Assembly: GCF_051781005.1 (NCBI RefSeq)
Contig: NZ_JBPWOA010000017.1
Span: 124,001-188,000, forward strand
Origin: Anabaena sp051781005
GTDB taxonomy: Bacteria > Cyanobacteriota > Cyanobacteriia > Cyanobacteriales > Nostocaceae
Length of the DNA: 64,000 nt
Direction: 5' to 3'
Under the pieces are notes generated by a model that was not told where the DNA came from, did not search any database, and saw only the letters and a list, made by a program, of their open reading frames with translations. Shown piece after piece: positions 16,623 through 25,129 of this stretch. The position numbers and the translations under genes were made by a program. Within the stretch, counting starts at the first letter, position 1. Each line of letters begins with the position of its first letter.

Positions 16623-17714
16623 TTAAAATCCCATTGCCTCAGCTACGGCTTTAACTTCCGCTGCGATACCTTGTTTAAATTGGGCATGACTGTGTTTAAT
16701 TGCTGTATCTGGATCTTTCAAACCATTACCAGTGAGGACACAAACCACAGTTGCACCTGTGGGAACTTGGTCTTTTACCTTTAACAACCCGGCTACAGAA
16801 GCCGCACTAGCAGGTTCACAGAAAATCCCTTCTGATGAGGCTAAAAGTCGATAAGCGTCGAGGATTTCTTCATCTGTGACGGCGTTGAAGCTTCCCTGAC
16901 TTGCAGATTGAGCAGCGATCGCTTTATCCCAACTAGCAGGATTACCAATTCTAATTGCTGTGGCTAAAGTTTCAGGATTCGCGACAGGTTTACCATTTAC
17001 CAAAGGTGCAGCACCAGCAGCTTGGAAACCCATCATTTTCGGCAAGCGATCGCACTTTCCATCTTGATGATATTGACAAAAACCCATCCAATATGCTGTG
17101 ATATTTCCCGCATTCCCCACCGGAATACACAACCAATCGGGAGCATTACCCAAGGCATCGACAACTTCAAAAGCTCCTGTTTTCTGACCTTCCAAGCGGT
17201 AGGGGTTGACAGAATTCACCAAAGTGATGGGATAACTATCTGCCATTTCCCGGACAATTTCCAGCGCTCGGTCAAAATTCCCCTTAATAGCTAATACCTC
17301 TGCGCCATAAAGTAAGGCTTGCGCTAACTTACCCAAAGCCACATAACCATCAGGAATCAACACAAAAGGTTTCATTCCCCCACGTCGAGCATAAGCAGCA
17401 GCGGCAGCGGAAGTGTTACCTGTACTAGCACAAATTACCGCCTTAGCCCCTGCTTCCTTGGCTTTAGAAATTGCCATTGTCATCCCCCGGTCTTTGAAGC
17501 TGCCGGTGGGGTTAAGACCATCATATTTAACAAATACCTTGACCTGTTTTCCAATGCGTTCTGCGATCGCTGGCACTGGGATTAAAGGTGTGTTACCTTC
17601 CAATAGAGTAACAACTGGCGTGCTTTCACTGACAGGCAAATATTCACGATAGGCTTCTATCAGTCCGGGCCAAGGTTGGCAATGAGATTTAGCAACAGAC
17701 AAGCTCAAAGTCAC
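16623..17714 (-). CDS. thrC: Threonine synthase
   Basis: 363 residues, type-II PLP fold. The Schiff-base lysine lies in NPTGSFKDRGM (~residue 74), the substrate-carboxylate loop in ASTGNTSAAAAAYA, and the phosphate-binding glycine loop in PVGNAGNITAYWMG. SEGIFCEPASAAS near the C-terminus is also typical. It converts O-phosphohomoserine to threonine. The length agrees with the short cyanobacterial and bacterial form. Its stop (TAA) is directly followed by AGGTGACAGGTGACAG, a unit of the repeat that ends two other genes in the window. Confidence 0.95.
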   Translation of the reverse strand: MTLSLSVAKSHCQPWPGLIEAYREYLPVSESTPVVTLLEGNTPLIPVPAIAERIGKQVKVFVKYDGLNPTGSFKDRGMTMAISKAKEAGAKAVICASTGNTSAAAAAYARRGGMKPFVLIPDGYVALGKLAQALLYGAEVLAIKGNFDRALEIVREMADSYPITLVNSVNPYRLEGQKTGAFEVVDALGNAPDWLCIPVGNAGNITAYWMGFCQYHQDGKCDRLPKMMGFQAAGAAPLVNGKPVANPETLATAIRIGNPASWDKAIAAQSASQGSFNAVTDEEILDAYRLLASSEGIFCEPASAASVAGLLKVKDQVPTGATVVCVLTGNGLKDPDTAIKHSHAQFKQGIAAEVKAVAEAMGF

Positions 17715-17953
17715 AGGATTCTAAACTTCTTAACTAAGGATTTGGGATTGGAAAAATGGGATTTTATTTATAGTGTCAATAACTTTACCACGCTGAGGGC
17801 TTTGTTATCTCTGGAACAGAGTCGCTATCATCGTAGTCTCTTATGACTAAAGGGTAAACCTATCAGACTATGTGATGGAAAGTATACAATGTTTTAAGAA
17901 AGATTAAGATGACATTATTATAATATATCCAATGGTGTGAGTTAAGTTTGCAA

Positions 17954-18154
17954 ATGAGTATAACTATGTCCACTTTGTCATCCAGTGTTGCCAGTTGCGA
18001 ATCCCATAGCGAACTAGTCAAAAAGCTTACCAAAGCTTACTATAGAGACGATCAGCAAGAGAAATTTATGGATTTGCAAGCCGAAGTAGATTCCCTGCTC
18101 GAACAGTTACAGAACCTGAAGAGCCAAAAGACAGAATCTTCCAGCCACGAATAA
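17954..18154 (+). CDS. Small cyanobacterial protein of unknown function
   Basis: 66 residues from the ATG at 17954; an ATG at 17966 is also possible. The core KLTKAYYRDDQQEKFMDLQAEVDSLLEQLQNL is amphipathic and helical with a coiled-coil tail, as in small conserved cyanobacterial proteins. Function unknown. It is convergent with the large gene at 18175 with only 20 bp between stops. Confidence 0.7.
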   Translation: MSITMSTLSSSVASCESHSELVKKLTKAYYRDDQQEKFMDLQAEVDSLLEQLQNLKSQKTESSSHE

Positions 18155-18174
18155 TAAACCCCAAAATTTGCTTA

Positions 18175-20529
18175 CTACTCAAAGCGCTGATTAGTTTCTG
18201 ACCAGCGCTTTAAGTTATATGTATTAGCACTTTCCACCAATAAAGCTAGAGATTGATCACTAGACAGTTTAGCGATCGCAGTCAGATTTTGTTCTGACTT
18301 GGAGATAAAATCGTTATATATGATCTTGCCATTAGCTCTAAAAATCAGAGTCCGGGGGCGAATTTTATCATCCTCATTCCCCAAGTTTTCATTTTCTGGC
18401 TGAGTCAAAGAAGCGATCGCAGAACCAGAAATAGTCAACACCACATCAAGATTACCGTCATTGGTGACATCAACCATCTGCACAGGCCAACTACCCATTT
18501 GTGCTTTCATCTTCTCCAAGCTAAGAACCTGACCAGAAGGAATATCCCCAGACTGCTGCAAAGCACGCCATACATTCGGTAAAATTGCTTGTAATCCTTG
18601 AGGATTCTGTCGATTCAGTTCTTGAATAGCGATCGGCGAAGGTTGCACCCATTCTAATGCTGCCGAAGTCAAAGCTAGAGGTTTGGGTTGAATAGAACTA
18701 TTTTCATTTTGGGGAATAGAATCACCAACCGCTAAAAGTCGCAACACCCCGCCTCGCATTTGTACGGCTTTGATAGTAGCAGCGTTGATTTGCTGTTCTC
18801 CATTGCTTCCCCAAACAACTATCTGAATAGAGTTATCAGTCCTCATTCCCAAAACTCTCGTCCAAAATTGGCTAGTCTGAGTTTTTGGTAATCGCAAATC
18901 AGAAAACGGGTAACTTAACCAACTTGTACCATTATGAAATGCGCTCACTTCCACCTGATACCATACTTGTTTATCCGTAATTTTAAAATCGGCTTGAGGA
19001 TCTATTAATAGCCAATCAGCATTATTAACTTGGGTGATTTTCTTCACCCCACCAACAATCTGACTAACATGAGGATTATTTACCTGCTCATCGAGTTTAG
19101 TGAACAAACCTTGAAGATAGGGTAGAGTTTCCTGAGTAATATTTGCTTGTCCTTCTATCCACGAATCAGCACGATCTTCTCCCCTTTGCACAGCGAAGAT
19201 CAGATATGCCCAAGCTAACACAGCACGTCTAGTAGGATTGAGCCGCAACGCCACCGTTGTCCGATGCCATAACTTACCCTTATCTGTTTTGAGTAGGGTA
19301 TAAATTTCTTTACCTTTTTCAGGCGATTCTATCAATACCTGTAAAGCTTGCTCCCAGCGACCATCAAGTAAATATGTCAGTACTTGTTGACTAGGACTAG
19401 CCCAACTTTGGTCAGCTTGAATTTTGGTAAATTGAGAATGCAGGCGAATTAAATCTATTTGCGCCTGTGCTGCTTCTGGATAAGGCTTTTTGCGCTCTTT
19501 TACCAGAGATGTCAACCAAGCATCAGCAGGTGTCCACAGTCCATTGCGGGCTAGTAACAGAGAGTTTTTATAACCAAAATCTTCACTTTCTGGTTTTTTG
19601 AGGTTAATTGCTTCCAGTAACAGGGAATTACTAACTAATTTGCTAGGTTTAACTTGATAAACTTGCAAATGCGGCTCTAAACCTACTGTCTGATCTATCA
19701 CTAACTCTTTAGCACCACCACCAGTCACTTCCTGCCATTTAGGTAGTGTTCCATTAGGGTTTTTCCACGATAATATCTGCTGTAAACTGCGATTTTGTGG
19801 ATTGTAGTGAACAATTCGACCATAAGCAGTTTTATTATCATTGTCTTGTGTGCTATCGCCCCACAAATAAAACCAGAAACCTGGTGATGTCGAATTTTCA
19901 AAAGCTTTGATCTCCGTTAAAGCTAAGTTAATGCTTCCCTCTTGAGTTTCTGACTCTGGAACATTTTCACCCAACCCAGATTCCACAAAGGACTCTGTAA
20001 GCCCAGTAACAGACAATTGAGTGACTAGATGGTAGTATTTTTGTTGTTGAAATTGAAACTCTAAGTCTTTTGATAGCGCATAAACCCTCAGTTCCACAAG
20101 TTCTTGACAATCAGACTGACAATTGTTCCGTTTTTGAAAAACTGGTAGTAGAAATAACTTTTTTTGCTGATTATCTAAAGATAGACTTTCCCCAGCTATA
20201 CGCTTTTGTTTACTTAAGGTGAGTTCAATTTCCGGGAGTGTGTAGGAGACATCTTTCTTCCCTAAAGGGATTTGCGCCCATTTTGGTAAAACTTCATTTA
20301 GCCAGCTAATCTGTTCTGGATTCAGTATGTAGAGAATGCTAATCCAGCCAACACCCACAATCATACCAGTACTGCTCAACAAAATAGTCAGCGCTAAAGT
20401 TGATATTAACCAACTGCGCCATCGAGGCTGTTTCTGAGATGTTTGATTCGTCTTTTTCAATGCGTCATCTATACGGTGCTGATTAGTTCGAGCAGCTTTT
20501 GGCTTCAGCTTACGCCTGTTGTGTGCCAT
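18175..20529 (-). CDS. Large membrane-anchored protein of unknown function
   Basis: 784 residues. A basic N-terminus (NRRKLKPKAARTNQHR) precedes one membrane segment (WLISTLALTILLSSTGMIVGVGWISILYIL, ~40-70), so most of the protein should lie outside the cytoplasm. The remainder is soluble, with no catalytic motif I can identify. VTNDGNLDVVLTISG near residue 690 resembles an FG-GAP/VCBS calcium-binding strand and repeats in style at FWTRVLGM and RTLIFRANGK, so a beta-propeller-like C-terminus is possible. Low-complexity Gln-rich stretches occur. Stands alone. Confidence 0.7.
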   Translation of the reverse strand: MAHNRRKLKPKAARTNQHRIDDALKKTNQTSQKQPRWRSWLISTLALTILLSSTGMIVGVGWISILYILNPEQISWLNEVLPKWAQIPLGKKDVSYTLPEIELTLSKQKRIAGESLSLDNQQKKLFLLPVFQKRNNCQSDCQELVELRVYALSKDLEFQFQQQKYYHLVTQLSVTGLTESFVESGLGENVPESETQEGSINLALTEIKAFENSTSPGFWFYLWGDSTQDNDNKTAYGRIVHYNPQNRSLQQILSWKNPNGTLPKWQEVTGGGAKELVIDQTVGLEPHLQVYQVKPSKLVSNSLLLEAINLKKPESEDFGYKNSLLLARNGLWTPADAWLTSLVKERKKPYPEAAQAQIDLIRLHSQFTKIQADQSWASPSQQVLTYLLDGRWEQALQVLIESPEKGKEIYTLLKTDKGKLWHRTTVALRLNPTRRAVLAWAYLIFAVQRGEDRADSWIEGQANITQETLPYLQGLFTKLDEQVNNPHVSQIVGGVKKITQVNNADWLLIDPQADFKITDKQVWYQVEVSAFHNGTSWLSYPFSDLRLPKTQTSQFWTRVLGMRTDNSIQIVVWGSNGEQQINAATIKAVQMRGGVLRLLAVGDSIPQNENSSIQPKPLALTSAALEWVQPSPIAIQELNRQNPQGLQAILPNVWRALQQSGDIPSGQVLSLEKMKAQMGSWPVQMVDVTNDGNLDVVLTISGSAIASLTQPENENLGNEDDKIRPRTLIFRANGKIIYNDFISKSEQNLTAIAKLSSDQSLALLVESANTYNLKRWSETNQRFE

Positions 20530-20924
20530 TTTAGTTTTCGGTCAATGCGGAGAGTCTTTTCAGGCTGAGTATTTTTACTTTGATACTCGTGCTTTGGGTA
20601 ATTGTCCATAATTATGAGGACTTACGCTAGATTAACGTATTTTCGTCATAACGACGGTCAGGAAGCAATTTCAAACCCTGATTTTTCGTACCCTGTGCAT
20701 AAATCCTGATTATGAAGTTTAAATTTTTACATTGTACAAAAAAATACAATTTATCTAAATTTGTGTTAAATAAATTATAAAAACACAGGCTGGTATAATA
20801 TTGTTTATAGTAAAAGATGTGTCATCAAAATCGCAGGGGAGTAAAAAAGGTTTTATAGCTGATGCAACTCTGCGCTATAAAATTTTGGTGCATATGCAGG
20901 AGCTATCACTAGTCAGATGAACTT

Positions 20925-21024
20925 AGGGACTTCCAAGAAATAAATTATCCAGATTAACGAACCGCAGAGGCGCAGAAGACAAAGAGGAATAAGAGTTTGA
21001 GTGTTTTTTTATTTGGAAGTCCCT
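20925..21024. mobile_element. MITE-like element, 100 bp, AGGGACTTCCAA ends
   Basis: 12-bp terminal inverted repeats: AGGGACTTCCAA at the left and its complement TTGGAAGTCCCT at 21013-21024. The interior (AACGAACCGCAGAGGCGCAG, then GAGGAATAAGA) is shared with the differently ended element at 22467-22564. Related, less perfect elements lie at 36911-37037 and 37661-37801. Confidence 0.8.
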
Positions 21025-21080
21025 TAATGTAACTAATTTTTCCGGATATTTGGTTAAAATTAAGGTAGAGATATAAATAT

Positions 21081-21109
21081 AAAAAAGGTTTGGTGATTAG
21101 CCAAACCTT
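21081..21109 (-). terminator. Rho-independent terminator, minus strand, no gene upstream
   Basis: On the minus strand AAGGTTTGG-CTAATCA-CCAAACCTT is a perfect 9-bp stem followed by an unbroken T run. The nearest minus-strand gene is ~770 bp upstream with other terminators in between, so it may end a small RNA. Confidence 0.7.
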
Positions 21110-21469
21110 GCTATAAATCCAGTGCATAACAACATCCCAAATCAATTTACCCTGTCCTGTTTTGTTAAAGCATCTTCCTAGAGGATGTATGCAAATAGGC
21201 TAAGAACTGATAAGAGAGGATACGACTGCTAAAAAAACGGAATCTGATTTTTGGCAGTTACAAATATTATGTTATGCAAAATTGAGCAGAACACATAGTT
21301 TCAATCTTTATCATCATCGTTAAAGATCACATATTTATTCTGGAAAATCGACAGGATAAACGTAATACTATTTCTTTATGAGACTGCGCCGAATTTCCTA
21401 ACCTTGTCTTTTCCTTCTCTGCGTCTGGAGTGGTATGCCTCCAGCTCCTATTAGGAATACGTTTAGAGA

Positions 21470-21832
21470 CTTCCAAATAAAAAATAAAGGACGGGGGGTT
21501 ATTCCGTCCGCACTAATAGCTTGAAAGTGGCAATACACCTTGGAATATGAAAAAAAATAGTACAAATAAAATTCAATAGGTTTTCAGGATTGCAAATGAA
21601 ACAAACAATAAGAACGGGAATTTAGCCCATGCTATTTGTTTTGATCATTATTAATTCCTGCTATTGATAATAACCTAACATAGATAGTTTTTCATTTTCT
21701 GCCAAAATGCCAAATAGTAAATAACAAAAAAGACGGGGTTTAACCCGTCTGCGGTATAATTAGTAAAAACATCTTGGTAATCTCTGTAATGTATCAAGCC
21801 GCTATTGTAAACGAGTGCCAAAATGCCAAATA
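21470..21832 (-). repeat. Degenerate tandem array of ~120-bp units with terminator-like hairpins
   Basis: Minus-strand hairpins occur at 21489-21509 (GGACGG/CCGTCC), ~21613-21631 (weak GGG/CCC) and 21726-21750 (AGACGGG/CCCGTCT plus six T). They are spaced about 118-124 bp. A 17-bp direct repeat TGCCAAAATGCCAAATA (plus strand) lies at 21700-21716 and 21816-21832, and a decayed version sits near 21584. Each unit therefore reads, on the minus strand, conserved 17-mer, ~70 variable bases, hairpin, T-rich tail. Confidence 0.6.
21726..21750 (-). terminator. Rho-independent terminator, minus strand
   Basis: AGACGGG (21731-21737) pairs with CCCGTCT (21744-21750) around a 6-base loop. Read on the minus strand it is followed by TTTTTTGTT. 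It lies 127 bp beyond the stop of the EamA-like gene and could end that transcript or a small RNA. Confidence 0.7.
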
Positions 21833-21876
21833 TCTAAATAGGTTTTGCTGAAAATTCTCTTAGTTATGGAACGGTA

Positions 21877-22308
21877 TCAAAGAATCACAACCAGCGTACC
21901 AATTAAAATTAAAGATGTTCCCAAGAATATTTTCAGCGTTAGCGGTTCCTGGAGAAAAAGTACTGAAAAAACCAGTACTAAAACCAAACTCGATTTGTCC
22001 AAAGGTGCTACTAAAGAAGCTTTTCCCACTTGTAAAGCGCGAAAGTAAAACAACCAAGATAAACCCGTTGACAACCCAGAGAAGACTAGAAACAACAACG
22101 TTTTGGGAGTGATTGCCAAAAATGTATCGAATTCTCCTCTAACTAAAACCCAACTCCAAACCATCACAAGAATAACTACTGTGCGGATTGCGGTTGCTAA
22201 ATTGGGGTTAATTGCTTCGACTCCAATTTTGGCAAAAATGGTCGTCAAGGCTGCAAAAAATGCCGATAACAACGCATAAAAAATGCTCTTGCTTGCATCA
22301 TCCAACAT
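21877..22308 (-). CDS. EamA/DMT-superfamily transporter, single-domain (half-size)
   Basis: 143 residues with about five membrane segments, one EamA repeat. The N-terminal segment FYALLSAFFAALTTIFAKIGVEAINPNLATAIRT, then GLSTGLSWLFYFRALQVGKASLVAPLDKSSLVLVLVFSVLFLQEPLT and a final LGTSLILIGTLVVIL, are typical. Full DMT exporters carry two such repeats, so single-domain forms probably act as dimers. Substrate unknown. It stands alone with repeat-rich DNA on both sides. Confidence 0.85.
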   Translation of the reverse strand: MLDDASKSIFYALLSAFFAALTTIFAKIGVEAINPNLATAIRTVVILVMVWSWVLVRGEFDTFLAITPKTLLFLVFSGLSTGLSWLFYFRALQVGKASLVAPLDKSSLVLVLVFSVLFLQEPLTLKIFLGTSLILIGTLVVIL

Positions 22309-22751
22309 TTATGATTTAAGTGGATAAGTATTTATTGAGAAATAATATCATTATTTGCCTATCCTTAAACCTGTACATTTAGCAGTATGTCTGGGTATAA
22401 TTTTTTGTATCCTGCAATTGAGCAAAATACAATCCACGATAGGGTATTTTAAGAATTTGCTTGTAATATAGGACTTACGCATGAGTCACGGAATAACGAA
22501 CCGCAGAGGACGCAGAGGACACGGAGGAATAAGATTTTGGGAGAGTTTTTGCGTAAGTCCTATAATGTTGTCTGCATGGGAAGGGTAAGAGTAAGCCACA
22601 AAATAAATGATCCTGTCTTGTCACACTTCGTGAACAGAATGACATTGGGCATTTCTTTTTGTGGAGTTCTCTAATCTTACTTACCGGACGGTGAAACAGC
22701 GATGGAGAGTCACTTTAAACACCGACAATATCAGGACAAATTATATTAGGA
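22309..22751. other. Intergenic region with MITE sequences
   Basis: About 440 bp without a gene. It holds the perfect-ended MITE at 22467-22564. It also has fragments of other repeats: CACTTCGTGAACAGAATGAC at ~22624, shared with the 12810 element, and a GTGGAGTTCTCT end at ~22661. Confidence 0.65.
22467..22564. mobile_element. MITE-like element, 98 bp, perfect 15-bp ends
   Basis: TATAGGACTTACGCA (22467-22481) and TGCGTAAGTCCTATA (22550-22564) are perfect inverted repeats. The interior CCGCAGAGGACGCAGAGG...GAGGAATAAGA is shared with the element at 20925. It includes TA at each end, consistent with a TA target. Confidence 0.85.
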
Positions 22752-22797
22752 GTCAGTAATTCGTAATTCGTAATTCGTAATTACGAATTACGAATTA
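22752..22797. repeat. Palindromic GTAATTC/GAATTAC heptamer repeat at the ispH stop
   Basis: Units GTAATTC run inward from one side and GAATTAC from the other, making a near-perfect long palindrome that can act as a terminator hairpin. The ispH stop codon (22795-22797) is inside the repeat. Confidence 0.85.
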
Positions 22798-23994
22798 CAA
22801 ACTTGCTTTTAATGCAAAAATTTTCTCAATAATATCTTCCACTACTTTATCGGGGGTGGAAGCACCGGAGGTGATGCCTACAACAATTTCTCCTGCGGGT
22901 AACCAATTTTCGGTAATTACCAAATCTCCTGTTAGTTGCCTGTGTTCAATGGCATTAGTAGATTGAATACGCTCAACACAATCAATGTGATAAGAAGGAA
23001 TAGTGCGGTCAAAAGCTATTTGTTGTAGTTGGGTAGTATTTGATGAATTAAAACCACCTATTACTACCATTAAATCTAGATTTTGTTCTACTAATTCTAA
23101 CATAGCATCTTGACGTTCTTGAGTAGCGTCACAGATGGTATTGAAGTTTTGAAAATGCTGAGTTAATTCTGTGGGACTATATTTTTGCATCATAGTTCGC
23201 TCAAACATTTTACCAATTTTCTCGGTGTCATCTTTGAGCATGGTTGTTTGGTTAGCGATACCTACTCGTTCTAAATCTTTGTCGGGGTCAAATCCAGCAG
23301 AACAAGCTTTAGCAAACTTCGCTAAAAATTCTTCACGGTTGCCACCATTGAGGATATAGTCTGTTACATATTCTGCTTCTTGTAAATTTAAGACAATGAG
23401 ATATTTACCTGCAAAGGAACTGGTAGCGACGGTTTCTTCGTGCTTATATTTACCATGAATGATGGAGGTGTATTCGCCTTTTTTGTGTTTTTCAACTGTG
23501 TTCCAGACTTTGGAAACCCAAGGACAAGTTGTATCAACAATTTGGCAGCCCTTATCATTTAAAATCTGCATTTCTTGAATGCTGGCACCAAAGGCAGGTA
23601 GGATGACTACATCTCCGGTATCAACAACAGAGAAGTCTTTTTTATTAGCTTCCACAGGAATAAATTTGACTTCCATGTCTTGCATTCGTTGATTCACAGA
23701 GGGATTGTGAATAATTTCGTTGGTAATCCAGATGCGTTCTGAGGGGAAGTGCTGACGGGTTTCGTAGGCCATGGCTACTGCACGTTCTACACCCCAGCAA
23801 AAACCAAATGCCTGTGCTAGTCGGATGGTAACATTGCCTCTTTGGAGGGTGTAATTGCGATCGCGTATTTGTTGAATTAAGTTACTTTGATATTCAGACT
23901 GCAACTGGGTAGCGACTTCTGCTTTATGTCCAAACCCTTTACGGTTGTAGTTTTCTGAATGTTGGAGGCTGCGTTTAAATGCTTTCGTATCCAT
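22795..23994 (-). CDS. ispH: 4-hydroxy-3-methylbut-2-enyl diphosphate reductase
   Basis: 399 residues from the ATG at 23994 (MDTKAFKRSLQHSENYN), the usual cyanobacterial start. An in-frame upstream ATG at 24045 would add an atypical 17 residues. The three cluster cysteines are in AFGFCWGVERAV, DTTCPWVSKVW and NTICDATQERQ. GGFNSSNTTQL and GITSGASTPDKVVEDI are also conserved. It performs the last MEP-pathway step, making IPP and DMAPP with a [4Fe-4S] cluster, and takes electrons from ferredoxin in cyanobacteria. The long cyanobacterial/plant-type form. The stop codon lies in a tandem repeat. Confidence 0.95.
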   Translation of the reverse strand: MDTKAFKRSLQHSENYNRKGFGHKAEVATQLQSEYQSNLIQQIRDRNYTLQRGNVTIRLAQAFGFCWGVERAVAMAYETRQHFPSERIWITNEIIHNPSVNQRMQDMEVKFIPVEANKKDFSVVDTGDVVILPAFGASIQEMQILNDKGCQIVDTTCPWVSKVWNTVEKHKKGEYTSIIHGKYKHEETVATSSFAGKYLIVLNLQEAEYVTDYILNGGNREEFLAKFAKACSAGFDPDKDLERVGIANQTTMLKDDTEKIGKMFERTMMQKYSPTELTQHFQNFNTICDATQERQDAMLELVEQNLDLMVVIGGFNSSNTTQLQQIAFDRTIPSYHIDCVERIQSTNAIEHRQLTGDLVITENWLPAGEIVVGITSGASTPDKVVEDIIEKIFALKASL

Positions 23995-24065
23995 TTTGGT
24001 TTTGTGGCTAAAATCACTATTGATCATTTTCTCGTGCGAAGACACGATTTCGATGGCTAACTTTA

Positions 24066-24935
24066 TTAAATCCGATCTAGACTTGGTTTGTTTTGCCTTT
24101 CCTGAAACTGGGCTGCTAATTCTCTGTTGCTATAAATCTGCAATGCAGTCCGCCAAATTATGTAGCCTTGAGGATTGAGGTGTAAACCATCGGTAGTAAA
24201 TTCTCGGCGGAGATTACCTTGTTTGTCGGTAAACAGGGGATGTAAGTTGAGGTATCTGATACCTTGTTGAGTGGCTATCCCTTGTAGTTCGTCATTCAAA
24301 TTGCGAATGCGACTGTTGGGAATAGCCAGCAGTTTCTCCCGTCCTTCCCAAGTTGCTTCCTCTCCCCCGTGAGGTAAAATTGATTGCGCTACAATTTTTG
24401 CTTGGGGGTGCTTTCTACGTAAATAACGGATAATTTGGCGTTGATTGGCTAAAATTTCTTCATCGCTGACCCCACGAATGAGATCATTAATCCCAATCAT
24501 CACAAAAACTATTTCTGGCTGGGTACGGTCAAATAAATCTAATCTTTTCAATAATCCATCGCTAGTTTCCCCAGATATTCCCTGATTCAGCCAATTTCTA
24601 TCTTCGGGTAATAAATCAGGTGGAAACCACAAACTCAGAGAATCTCCAGCGAGGACAGTTAATTTCTGGGGTTGTTGTTCTGCTGATGCTTCGGCTTCTT
24701 GTTTGAGGACATCTACCCATTGTCGGTAACTAAGCTTATGGCGAGGGCCTAACTCTGGTGCTAAAGATTGGGTTTGCGGGACGAGGTTAACTTGTTCTGG
24801 GGGAGTTGTGGTTGCAAATGCGGTAGTTAGTTTCTGCTGTCGCCAAATCAGCAGGATGACGGCTGACATCAGGATACCGTTGGTGATAAGCAAGAAAAAT
24901 CCCCAGATCGGAAATGTTTTGGTTGGAGTGGACAC
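24066..24935 (-). CDS. Membrane-anchored SGNH/GDSL hydrolase
   Basis: 289 residues. An N-terminal signal anchor (FFLLITNGILMSAVILLIWR, ~13-32) puts the enzyme outside the cytoplasm. SGNH blocks are complete: AGDSLSLWFP with the nucleophile Ser (~98), the Gly block in NQGISGETSDGLL, MIGINDLIRG with the Asn, and DGLHLNPQGY with the catalytic Asp and His. Such enzymes are esterases, often acting on acetylated polysaccharide or peptidoglycan; the substrate is unknown. It precedes ispH with a 71-bp gap and may be co-transcribed. Confidence 0.88.
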   Translation of the reverse strand: MSTPTKTFPIWGFFLLITNGILMSAVILLIWRQQKLTTAFATTTPPEQVNLVPQTQSLAPELGPRHKLSYRQWVDVLKQEAEASAEQQPQKLTVLAGDSLSLWFPPDLLPEDRNWLNQGISGETSDGLLKRLDLFDRTQPEIVFVMIGINDLIRGVSDEEILANQRQIIRYLRRKHPQAKIVAQSILPHGGEEATWEGREKLLAIPNSRIRNLNDELQGIATQQGIRYLNLHPLFTDKQGNLRREFTTDGLHLNPQGYIIWRTALQIYSNRELAAQFQERQNKPSLDRI

Positions 24936-25038
24936 AACTAAAAAATTAAAAGTCCTAAATTAAAAATTTAAATGAATTCTATAGTTAATTTCATAGCGAG
25001 TAAATTAAATGTACATCAGTCCCACAAATTTTAGCAAT

Positions 25039-25075
25039 ATAAAAAAAACAGCGGGATGAAAGCTGTTCCGCTGTT
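25039..25075 (-). terminator. Rho-independent terminator after amt
   Basis: On the minus strand AACAGCGG pairs with CCGCTGTT and is followed by a run of T. It begins 55 bp after the amt stop codon. Confidence 0.75.
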
Positions 25076-25129
25076 GCTTGGGTTGTAGTACGGAGTTAAG
25101 AGTATGGAAGTAGAAAGAATCAGATGCTT

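Larger units (their letters stand above)
20530..21876. other. Gene-poor region with MITE and hairpin array
   Basis: About 1.35 kb without a convincing protein gene. It holds a MITE (20925-21024), an orphan minus-strand terminator (21081-21109) and a degenerate array of terminator-like hairpins on the minus strand (21470-21832). One palindromic TCCGGA lies at 21041. Confidence 0.65.

Noticed and set aside
21041..21080. TCCGGA followed by a TAGAGAT box as a heterocyst-specific (DIF-type) promoter
   Set aside because: Only one copy, the hexamer is palindromic, spacing is long, and the hairpin downstream has its T run on the opposite strand, so no transcript can be supported.
20954..21145. 63-codon minus-strand frame
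   Set aside because: It lies across a MITE and an intergenic terminator; its composition is that of translated repeat DNA.
21470..21832. Naming the hairpin array NsiR1
   Set aside because: Architecture is similar but hetF is not adjacent and I cannot verify sequence identity; left as an unnamed candidate.
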